64,000 bases of DNA. Origin: an uncultured Clostridia bacterium. GTDB lineage: Bacteria > Bacillota > Clostridia > Christensenellales > Borkfalkiaceae. Below, piece by piece: positions 56,800-64,000 of this stretch (positions within the stretch are counted from its first letter, which is position 1; each line of letters opens with the position of its first letter). Position numbers and translations under genes: made by a program. The notes beneath the pieces are model-generated. The model saw only the letters and a program-made list of their open reading frames with translations, searched no databases and was not told the origin of the DNA. The stretch is taken from assembly GCA_904373255.1 (NCBI GenBank), contig CAJFFD010000002.1, positions 32,860 to 96,859 on the forward strand, given 5' to 3'.

Positions 56800-57410
56800 C
56801 GTCTGTTAAATTCCGATTCCAATATATTTCTCCGTGTATACCGCAATATTGTCGATATTAACTGCGGTCGGCACTCAAAAATCAGAATACGCTTGCCGGC
56901 ATTCGTAGCCGCCTGAATATAGAAAAACTCTCTGTCGTCTGAAGCTTCCGTATTCGGGGTCAGAATATCTTCCTTGTTGTCCGGCGATGCTTTAAGTTTT
57001 TTGTATGTTTCGGAATCGACTCTTCCGATCATAATCAGCTTATCGTCCGATAAACGATATAGCAGCTTGCGTTTTCTGTTATGCAACACTTTTGAAATAC
57101 GCAATTCACCCGAAACAAAGGTGTAATCGTAGCTCAGATAAAAGGCATGCCGCTTTATTATCAGAAAGACTCCTCCGACAATCATTGAAACGCAGAGCAG
57201 TCCCCAAACGACAAGGCTTATCGTAAATGAAGCCTGCCCTACCAACGATTCGCCATCCGCTGTTGCTGTCGGAGTCCACATCAAATTGATAAACGAAACA
57301 AACGCCAGAATAAAGCACAGCACCGCCGTGACAGTAAAGATGGTATACCGGCGCTTTGCCGGTTTTTCGTTGTGCATGGTTACACTTTCTTCGTAAAAGA
57401 CTTCTTGCAT
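56796..57410 (-). CDS. Conserved-looking membrane protein, function unknown
   Basis: 204 residues. Two transmembrane helices (about 22-42, FTVTAVLCFILAFVSFINLMW, and 65-86, FTISLVVWGLLCVSMIVGGV) are followed by a cytoplasmic beta-rich domain (FYLSYDYTFVSGELRISKVLHNRKRK) that looks like a PH-type fold. The start at 57410 has GGTGA 5 bases upstream; the open frame further upstream is read inside dapF. It overlaps the cysteine desulfurase by 4 bases. I recognise no family. Confidence 0.7.
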   Translation of the reverse strand: MQEVFYEESVTMHNEKPAKRRYTIFTVTAVLCFILAFVSFINLMWTPTATADGESLVGQASFTISLVVWGLLCVSMIVGGVFLIIKRHAFYLSYDYTFVSGELRISKVLHNRKRKLLYRLSDDKLIMIGRVDSETYKKLKASPDNKEDILTPNTEASDDREFFYIQAATNAGKRILIFECRPQLISTILRYTRRNILESEFNRR

Positions 57411-57421
57411 ACAATCACCGC

Positions 57422-59995
57422 TTAATACTCGACCGTGCCTTCGAACACCTGCTTCACGCTGCCGGTGAGCCGCACACTTCCGTCGGAAGAATAACGCACG
57501 ATCAAATCGCCGCCGCGCACCTTTACCGTAATGTCTTCGTCCGGCTTGCAGTATCCGTTCAGAACCGCCGCTACAACGCTTGCAGCCGCGCCCGTACCGC
57601 AGGCGAGCGTTTCGCCGTTGCCGCGCTCCCAAACGCGCATTTTCAGCGTTTTATCGTTGACGACGCGCACGAACTCCGCATTGATGCGCTGCGGGAAATA
57701 CTCCGCATACTCAAACATCGGGCCGACGTTTGCAACGTCTACCGCGTCGACCTTGTCGCAGAACACGACGCAGTGCGGGTTGCCGACGTTGACCAACGTC
57801 ACGGTATAATCCTGACCGCCGATGGAAATTTTTCGCCCGACGACCGTTTCGCCCTCCAACGTCGAAGGGATCGACTTGCCGTCCAGCACCGCCTTGCCCA
57901 TATCGACGCTGACGGAACTGACCTTTCCGTTGAAGGTATACAGCTGCAGCTCCTTGACGCCGCTGAGCGTTTCGATGGTGATGTTCTTGTCCTTCACAAG
58001 CCCGTTATCGAAGAGATATTTCGCGACACAGCGGATGGAGTTGCCCGCCATCGCGCCCTCGCTGCCGTCCTTGTTGAAGATGCGCATCTTCGCATCCGCG
58101 ACGTCCGACTTTTCGATGAGCGTGATCCCGTCGCCGCCGATTCCGTAATGGCGGTCGACGAAGTTGATCGCGAGCGATTCAGGGCAGGTGATTTTCCCGT
58201 CCATATTGTCGAAGAAGATATAGTCGTTCCCACAACTCTGCATCTTGATGAAGTTCAGCTTTAATTTATCGGTGCGCAGATGGTTGATATCGACAAGTTC
58301 GGTGTTGTTCTCATTGAAGCGGCTCGCGATGATGTCGGCAAGCGCATTCGCCGTATCCAAGCTGGTGAGCGTCGTAATACCGAGCAGAATCGCGTGATGG
58401 TACATGCGGATATAGTCGTTGATGGAGTCCATATCCGTTTTGCCCGTATAGACAATGTAGTCGATTTTTCCATCGTCCATAAGGCGGAAAATCTCCTCGC
58501 TGTGCGAGAGCCTGTCCACCGTTGTGACCTCTACGCCGAGGGTGCGGATGGTATCCGCCGTGCCCTTCGTCGCATAGATATTCAGACCGAGATCGCTGAA
58601 CTTTTTGGCAAGTCCCAAAATCTCGAATTTATCCTGATCATTGATCGTGAAATAGACGCCGACCTGCCGCTGCTTGGTTGGATGGCACAGCTTGAACCCT
58701 GCCGAGACCAGCCCCTTGAAGAGCGCCTCCTCGATGGTCTTGCCGATGCCGAGCACTTCGCCCGTCGACTTCATCTCCGGCCCGAGCTGGGAATTGACGT
58801 CGTTGAGTTTTTCAAAGGAAAATACCGGCACCTTGACAGCCACATACGGCGAAGTTTTATACAGCCCCGTGCCGTAGCCGAGTTTTTTCAGCTTTGCGCC
58901 GACCATGATCTTCGTCGCGAGCTCCACCATCGGCACTCCCGTCACCTTGGAGATATACGGGATCGTGCGCGAAGCGCGGGGGTTGACCTCGATAACATAC
59001 AATTCGTTGTGGAATACAAGGAACTGGATATTAATGAGCCCCTTCGTTTTGAGCGAAAGCGCGAGCTGCGTCGAACATTCTATGATCTTATCCAGCATGA
59101 TGTCGCTCAGATTGTACGGCGGATACACGGCGATGGAGTCGCCGCTGTGCACGCCCGCACGCTCGATGTGCTGCATGATACCGGGGATAAGAACGTCCTT
59201 TCCGTCGCTGATAACGTCGACTTCCAGCTCCTGCCCCATGAGATACTTGTCGCAGAGCACGGGGTTTTCGATGTGCTGGGCTAGGATGACGTCCATGTAT
59301 CTGGAAATGTCGCTCTCCGTGAACGCGATGGTCATGTTCTGACCGCCGATGACATAAGACGGACGGAGCAGGACGGGATAGCCGAGCTTGTCGGCGGCCG
59401 CCAACGCCTCCTCTTTGGTCATGACCGTCAGCCCCTTCGGGCGGCTGATGCCGAAGCGCTCGAGCAGTTCGTCGAAGCGCTCCCTGTCCTCCGCCATGTC
59501 GACGCTGTCTGCCGAGGTGCCGAGGATGCGGATGCCCTTCTTGTCAAGATAGTTGCACAGCTTGATGGCAGTCTGTCCGCCGAAAGTAATGACGACGCCG
59601 TAAGGCTTCTCCTTGTCGATGACGTTCTGCACGTCCTCGGGAGTGAGCGGCTCAAAGTACAGCCTGTCCGCCGTGTCGAAGTCTGTAGAAACCGTTTCGG
59701 GGTTGTTGTTGATGATGATGACTTCGTAGCCGAGTTTTTTCAGCGTCCAGACGCAATGTACGGAGGAATAATCGAACTCGATACCCTGCCCGATTCGGAT
59801 GGGCCCCGAACCGATGACGATGATGCGCTTTTTCGTGCTTTCCGCAATGAACGGCGTCGCCTCGTCGTGCGAATACTCGTCGTAGGTCGAATAGAAATAC
59901 GGTGTTTCCGCCGCAAATTCCGCCGCGCAGGTATCGACCATCTTATAGACCGCCTTCCTGTGGGATTTTCTGCCCCGACAGCTTTTCCAGCTCAT
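57422..59995 (-). CDS. dapF: CarB C-terminal part fused in frame to diaminopimelate epimerase
   Basis: One open frame of 857 codons. The first ~11 codons are out-of-phase sequence. From KAVYKMVDTCAAEFAAETPY on it is the second half of carbamoyl-phosphate synthase large subunit: ATP-grasp with IGSGPIRIGQGIEFDYSSVH, EVNPRASRTIPYISKVTG, and the MGS regulatory domain ending ADIIASRFNENNTELVDI. Without a stop it continues (NHLRTDKLKLNFIKMQSC) into a complete DapF: catalytic Cys in MAGNSIRC and in ACGTGAAASVVA, and GGDG and GNPHCV motifs. DapF makes meso-DAP for peptidoglycan and lysine (lysA is at 21 kb). No start codon or ribosome binding site for a separate DapF is visible before KMQSCGN. This is either a true fusion or the result of a lost stop/start. 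Confidence 0.8.
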   Translation of the reverse strand: MSWKSCRGRKSHRKAVYKMVDTCAAEFAAETPYFYSTYDEYSHDEATPFIAESTKKRIIVIGSGPIRIGQGIEFDYSSVHCVWTLKKLGYEVIIINNNPETVSTDFDTADRLYFEPLTPEDVQNVIDKEKPYGVVITFGGQTAIKLCNYLDKKGIRILGTSADSVDMAEDRERFDELLERFGISRPKGLTVMTKEEALAAADKLGYPVLLRPSYVIGGQNMTIAFTESDISRYMDVILAQHIENPVLCDKYLMGQELEVDVISDGKDVLIPGIMQHIERAGVHSGDSIAVYPPYNLSDIMLDKIIECSTQLALSLKTKGLINIQFLVFHNELYVIEVNPRASRTIPYISKVTGVPMVELATKIMVGAKLKKLGYGTGLYKTSPYVAVKVPVFSFEKLNDVNSQLGPEMKSTGEVLGIGKTIEEALFKGLVSAGFKLCHPTKQRQVGVYFTINDQDKFEILGLAKKFSDLGLNIYATKGTADTIRTLGVEVTTVDRLSHSEEIFRLMDDGKIDYIVYTGKTDMDSINDYIRMYHHAILLGITTLTSLDTANALADIIASRFNENNTELVDINHLRTDKLKLNFIKMQSCGNDYIFFDNMDGKITCPESLAINFVDRHYGIGGDGITLIEKSDVADAKMRIFNKDGSEGAMAGNSIRCVAKYLFDNGLVKDKNITIETLSGVKELQLYTFNGKVSSVSVDMGKAVLDGKSIPSTLEGETVVGRKISIGGQDYTVTLVNVGNPHCVVFCDKVDAVDVANVGPMFEYAEYFPQRINAEFVRVVNDKTLKMRVWERGNGETLACGTGAAASVVAAVLNGYCKPDEDITVKVRGGDLIVRYSSDGSVRLTGSVKQVFEGTVEY

Positions 59996-60293
59996 GGTCG
60001 GGATACCCGAGGCGCTTGCCCTCGTCGTACAGCGCGCGCGTCAGCTTTTCGCTGTGCAGGCGGCGCTCGTACTCGACCAGATTGTTGAGCTTGGAGAGGA
60101 ACCAGCGGTCAATTTTCGTTATTTCAAAAATTTCGTCGACGGAGACGCCCGCCTTCAAAGACGCAAATACCGTAAACAGCCGCTCGTCGGACAACTTCTT
60201 CAATTCTTCCCGTAAATCCTTTCCTTCATACTTGTCGAGGTTGAGGGAAGAGAGGGAAATTTCCGCGCCGCGCACCGCCTTCATGATCGCCAT
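59943..60293 (-). pseudogene. carB: carB middle fragment
   Basis: Frame segment encoding [20 protein letters not shown] through LSGQKIP, the oligomerisation (helical) region between the two synthetase halves of CarB. It is separated from the N-terminal part by a small deletion with frameshift near 60310 and from the C-terminal part by a one-base loss near 59962 (KIP in this frame, HRKAVYKM in the next). It continues the CarB sequence without any other damage. Confidence 0.8.
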
Positions 60294-61300
60294 CTCAAAC
60301 GAGGTGCCGATCGAAATTTATCGAACGGCCACTTCGGGAGCTTTACGACCACATAGTCGAGCGTCGGCTCAAAGCAGGCAAACGTCTTGCCCGTGACGTC
60401 GTTTTTAATTTCGTCGAGGGTATACCCGAGCGCGATTTTCGTTGCAACCTTCGCGATGGGATAGCCCGTCGCCTTCGACGCGAGCGCCGAGGAGCGCGAC
60501 ACACGGGGGTTGACCTCGATGACGGAATATTCAAAGGAATCGGGATTGAGTGCAAACTGGCAGTTGCACCCGCCCTCGATCTGCAATTCGGAGATGATGT
60601 CCAAAGACGCCGTGCGAAGCATCTGATATTCTTTGTCGGATAAGGTGACAGCAGGCGCAATGACGATAGAATCGCCCGTGTGAATGCCGACGGGGTCGAA
60701 GTTTTCCATGGAGCAGACGGTCAGAACGTTGCCCGCGCCGTCGCGCAAAACCTCGAATTCGATCTCTTTCCAGCCGTAGATGTACTTTTCAACCAAGACC
60801 TGCGTGATGGGCGAAAGCATCAAGGCGACCGCAACGCACTCCTCGACGGTGTACGCGATGTCGGAGGGAACGACCGGCTGACCGATCTTCTGCATCGTTT
60901 CCTTGAAAAGTTCGCGATCCTCCGCACGGTCAATGGCGTCCACCTTCGTTCCGATGAGCTTGACGCCCCATTTGTCCAGGAAACCCTCCTTCGCGAGCTT
61001 ACAGCCGATCGTAAGACCCGTCTGTCCTCCGAGCGAGGCGAGCAGGCTGTCCGGCCGCTCTTTGATGATGATGCGCTTGATGGAATCGATGGTGAGCGGT
61101 TCGAGGTAAATTTCGTCCGCGAGCGCCTCGTCCGTCATGATGGTCGCAGGGTTGGAGTTGCACAGCACGACGTTTACGCCGGCATCCTTCAGAACGCGGC
61201 ACGCCTGCGCGCCCGCATAGTCAAATTCTGCCGCCTGACCGATGACGATCGGCCCGGAGCCGATGACGAGAACCTTTTTAATGTCGCTCCTTTTAGGCAT
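60281..61300 (-). pseudogene. carB: carB N-terminal fragment
   Basis: Carbamoyl-phosphate synthase large subunit, first ATP-grasp half: [67 protein letters not shown] and [25 protein letters not shown]. The start (61300) has AAAGGAGGAAAGCGCA and overlaps carA by 8 bases. The sequence is normal to [12 protein letters not shown], then shifts frame; relatives have about 20 more residues here (the TQMKATGEVM segment) before the next recognisable residues [12 protein letters not shown]. As written the gene cannot give a full-length CarB. Confidence 0.85.
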
Positions 61301-62373
61301 TGCGCTTTCCTCCTTTGTCCATGTTGGCAATAAAGCGGTCGAAGAGATAGGACGCGTCCAAAGGCCCCGAGCAGGCTTCCGGATGGAACTGCACGGTGAA
61401 TGCGTTCATATCGTCATAGTCGACGCCCTCGCAGGTATTGTCGTTCGCGTTGACAAAGCTGATTTTGCCGACCGACTGCACCGATTCGTTGATGACCTCG
61501 TAACCGTGGTTTTGGCTGGAGATGTATACCCTGCCCGTCTCCAGATTTTTGACAGGCTGGTTGGTACCGCGGTGACCATATTTCATCTTCTTGGTCTTAC
61601 CGCCCATCGCGAGCGCGAAGAGCTGATGACCCAAGCAGATGCCGAACACGGGGAGCTTGCCCGCAAGTTTTTTGATATTTCCAATGATACCGACGTTTTC
61701 GGCGGGGTCGCCCGGGCCGTTGGTGAGCATCAACCCGTCCGGATTCAAAGCAAGGATTTGCTCGGCGGTATAGGAGGCGGGAACGCGGATCACCTTGCAG
61801 CCGCGCTTGACGAGTTCGCGCACGATGTTTTCCTTCGCACCGAAATCCCACAGCGCCACCGTGCGTTTATTTCCCTCGCCGTAGACGGAGGGTTCGGCGC
61901 AGGTTACGCTTTCCACCGCGTTGCGGATCGCATATTTTTTGATTTCATTGACGTCGTTGACCGGGCGCGTGGAAATGACGGCATTCATTACGCCCGTTTC
62001 GCGCACGATGCGCGTCAGCTGGCGGGTGTCGATGCCCGTACACGCCGACGATGCCCTGCGCCTTCAGATAATCGTCCAGTTTCCCTTCGCAGCGGAAATT
62101 GGACGGCGCCTCGCAATACTCCCGCACCACATAGGCGGTAAGGAACGGCTTGCGGCTCTCCGCGTCGGCGGGGATCATGCCGTAGTTTCCGATCAGCGGA
62201 AACGTCTGAATGACGATCTGCCCATAATAACTCGGGTCTGTCAGCGTTTCGATGTATCCGGTCATGCCTGTCGTAAAGACGAGTTCGCCGATCACATCTC
62301 CGCGCGCGCCGAAGCGCTTGCCCTCAAACACCTGCCCATTCTGCAGAGTTAAATAAACTTTTTCTTCCTTCAT
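61293..62373 (-). pseudogene. carA: carA with single-base frameshift
   Basis: Carbamoyl-phosphate synthase small subunit (glutaminase). The N-terminal part (LTLQNGQVFEGKRFGARGDV ... FTTGMTGYIETLTDPSYYGQIV) and the rest (TRIVRETGVMNAVISTRP ... LMLTNGPGDPAENV, the class I glutaminase nucleophile loop [25 protein letters not shown]) are both excellent but lie in different frames. An extra G in a GGG run (62035-62037) after VGVYG explains it. If repaired, the protein is complete at about 359 residues. It is placed 45 bases after argF and overlaps carB. Confidence 0.88.
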
Positions 62374-62418
62374 ATGCGACCCTATAAAATATTTTTAATC
62401 GATTGTTAAATCCGAATT

Positions 62419-63240
62419 TTATTTGAGTACTTTGCACAGCACCGCTTTCTGCGCGTGCAGCCTGTTTTCCGCCTCGTCGAATATTTCGTTTGCATGCGCT
62501 TCGAACACCGCATCAACACAATAATTTTTGAACACTTTTTCGCGAACCGCCTTTTCGCCTTCCTGCCCCATCGACGCCCACACATCGGTATAGAGCACGT
62601 CCGCGCCCTCCGCCGCTTTTTTCAAATCGGAAGTGACGGTAAATTTGCCGTTCTCGGACGCCCACTTCATGATGTCCGCATCGGGGCGATAGGTATCGGG
62701 GCAGGCGATAGAAACCTCCATGCCCGTCTTGATGCCGCCGACGATGAGGGAATTCGCCATATTGTTCCCGTCACCCACAAAGCACAATTTCAGACCTTTG
62801 AGGCTTCCTTTATACTCGCGAATCGTCATGAGGTCTGCGAGCACCTGGCAGGGGTGGCAATAATCGGTCAGCCCGTTGATGATGGGAATGGAGCCGTATT
62901 TTGCCAAGTCCTCCACGTCCTGCTGGGCAAAGGTGCGAATCATGATCGCGTCCAGATAGCGCGAAAGCACACGCACGGTATCCTTGATCGGCTCGCCGCG
63001 CCCGAGCTGAATGTCGCGGTCGGAAAGGAACAGCGCCGTACCGCCCAGTTCCGTCATGCCGACCTCAAAGCTGACGCGCGTCCGCGTGGATGACTTTGTA
63101 AAAATCATACCGAGCTTTTTGCCAGCAAGGTGCGGATGCGGAATGCCGTTTTTCCGCTCGTATTTCAATTGGTCGGCAAGGTTCAGAATGCCGAATATCT
63201 CTTCGGTGGAAAGGTCTGCAAGTTTTAACAAATGCTTCAT
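62419..63240 (-). CDS. argF: Ornithine carbamoyltransferase with internal deletion of the HCLP motif
   Basis: Intact frame of 273 codons; family members are about 305. Carbamoyl-phosphate site FTKSSTRTRVSFEVGM, HPCQVLADLMTI and the GDGNNMANSL loop are present. The conserved HCLPxHRGEE segment, whose Cys and Leu bind ornithine, is absent: the sequence goes from FKNYCVD straight to AVFEAHANEIFDEAENRLHAQ. About 25-30 residues appear to be missing in frame near 62510-62518, so activity is doubtful. Its start overlaps the ancestral argD stop (ATGA). Confidence 0.85.
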   Translation of the reverse strand: MKHLLKLADLSTEEIFGILNLADQLKYERKNGIPHPHLAGKKLGMIFTKSSTRTRVSFEVGMTELGGTALFLSDRDIQLGRGEPIKDTVRVLSRYLDAIMIRTFAQQDVEDLAKYGSIPIINGLTDYCHPCQVLADLMTIREYKGSLKGLKLCFVGDGNNMANSLIVGGIKTGMEVSIACPDTYRPDADIMKWASENGKFTVTSDLKKAAEGADVLYTDVWASMGQEGEKAVREKVFKNYCVDAVFEAHANEIFDEAENRLHAQKAVLCKVLK

Positions 63241-64000
63241 TCGGAAATCACCTCGTTCAAAATTTTCAAACCAAAATCGATCTCGTCTTTCTTAATGGTG
63301 AGCGGCGGAAGCAGGCGCACCCTGTCCTTCGCGGTCAGCACGAGCCTTTTTCGTCGTCAAAAGCCCGATCATCAGCCCCATGCCCGTCACTTCGATCACA
63401 TTTTTGATGCGGCCCAAGTGCGTAAACAGATAGGCGCTCTTGCCCTGCACCTCGAGCAGCAAATTTTTGTCGATGCGCGAAAGGATGCTGCATGCGCCCG
63501 CGCAGGCGACGGGATTGCCGCCGAAGGTCGAGCCGTGGTCGCCCGCGGCAAATACCTTTTCCGTCTTGGCAAAGAACATGGTCGCCCCGAGAGGCAAACC
63601 GCCTGCAAGCCCCTTCGCAGTCGACACGATGTCGGGCGAAATGCCGAACTGTTCATAGGCGTACAGCGTTCCCGTGCGACCGTTGCCCGTCTGAACCTCG
63701 TCAATTATCAATAAAATGTCGTTTTTCTTGCAGAATTTTTCGATTTTCTGCACCTCTTCGACGGGGAGCGGGCGCACGCCGCCCTCCCCCTGCACGAGTT
63801 CGAGCATGACCGCGCAGGTCGCCTTCGTGCATTTTGCGCGCACACTCTCGAACGTCGGATCGGCGTAATCGAAGCCGCCCAGCATCGGCGCAAAACAGCG
63901 GTGCATCGCCTCCTGCCCCGTTGCAGACAAAGTCGCCATCGTCCTGCCGTGGAAGGAATTTTTCAGCGTTACGATGCGGAAGCGCCCCTCGCCGTATTTA
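63237..64000 (-). pseudogene. argD: argD, acetylornithine aminotransferase, broken and running off the window
   Basis: PLP aminotransferase of arginine synthesis; its 5' end lies beyond the right edge. Visible: RIVTLKNSFHGRTMATLSATGQ, ELVQGEGGVRPL, LLIIDEVQTGNGRTG, PLP Lys in DIVSTAKGLAGGLPLGA and STFGGNPVACAGA. After GMGLMIGLLTTKKA the frame is lost; LVLTAKDRVRLLPPLTIKKD and the proper C-terminus (NEVISE, stop at 63237 overlapping argF) follow in another frame. Relatives have roughly 15 extra residues at this point, so a small deletion with frameshift near 63340-63346 is inferred. Confidence 0.85.

Noticed and set aside
58280-59284. A 334-codon plus-strand open frame opposite carB/dapF
   Set aside because: Antisense to conserved coding sequence; no motif, no ribosome binding site.
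57422-59995. CarB-DapF as a certain, functional bifunctional enzyme
   Set aside because: Reported as a candidate only, because carB carries two other frame lesions upstream and a nearby indel could have created the fusion.

Overview
The window (about 50% GC, strong AGGAGG-type ribosome binding sites, genes packed into overlapping operons) comes from a Gram-positive anaerobe of the class Clostridia, probably a gut-associated Christensenellales-like lineage. The class is supported by sporulation genes (ytfJ, yabP, yabQ, spo0A), a HrcA/CIRCE-controlled groESL, and clostridial gene order in several blocks. The order-level placement is inference.

Layout. 0-9.2 kb, plus strand: end of a DUF2953-ytfJ-D,D-carboxypeptidase-rluB operon, a broken membrane-anchored metallo-beta-lactamase (MBL) gene, typA, then yabP-yabQ-divIC-ppx-M50-like protease. 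9.2-14.2 kb: a tiny Cys-rich protein, then gyrB-gyrA. 14.2-18.3 kb: a lower-GC stretch with a frameshifted TIGR04076 gene, a Xer-type recombinase, hflX and a broken histidine phosphatase. 18.4-22.2 kb, minus strand: scpB, scpA, a site-2 protease and lysA. 22.3-38.7 kb: a glycan-use locus. Its 14-kb minus-strand operon encodes two sugar ABC permeases, a binding lipoprotein, a DUF4091 lipoprotein, a large modular lipoprotein, GH20, GH130 and a phosphohexomutase. It is divergent from an AraC-family regulator and another lipoprotein. 38.9-44 kb: spo0A, an M19 dipeptidase, cyclophilin, dCMP deaminase and groESL. 44-52.2 kb, minus strand: miaB-mutS-mutL-miaA-ynbB. 52.2-54.5 kb: a class A penicillin-binding protein. 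54.5-64 kb, minus strand: argD-argF-carA-carB/dapF-hypothetical-nifS-thiI.

How the genes work together. The 22-38 kb locus reads as a complete import and cleavage system for a hexosamine/mannose-type glycan: surface lipoproteins bind or cut it, the ABC transporter imports oligosaccharide, GH20 and GH130 break it down in the cytoplasm, and the mutase converts the sugar-1-phosphate. Its leader carries two overlapping perfect palindromes that share one A6/T6 tract and look like a two-state RNA switch.

Three things stand out. (1) Spo0A keeps an intact DNA-binding domain but has lost the phospho-acceptor Asp, the acidic pair and the conserved Lys of its receiver domain. A good sigma-E-like promoter nevertheless remains in front of yabP. 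(2) Every arginine/carbamoyl-phosphate gene at the right end (argD, argF, carA, carB) carries a frameshift or small internal deletion, and the CarB tail reads in frame into DapF. Similar small deletions occur in the MBL and histidine phosphatase genes. This is either recent pathway decay or an assembly artefact, and read mapping would decide. (3) Several genes (xer, araC, possibly the M19 dipeptidase) have a -10 box so close to the start codon that their mRNAs would be leaderless. No rRNA, tRNA, CRISPR array, insertion sequence or prophage was recognised.
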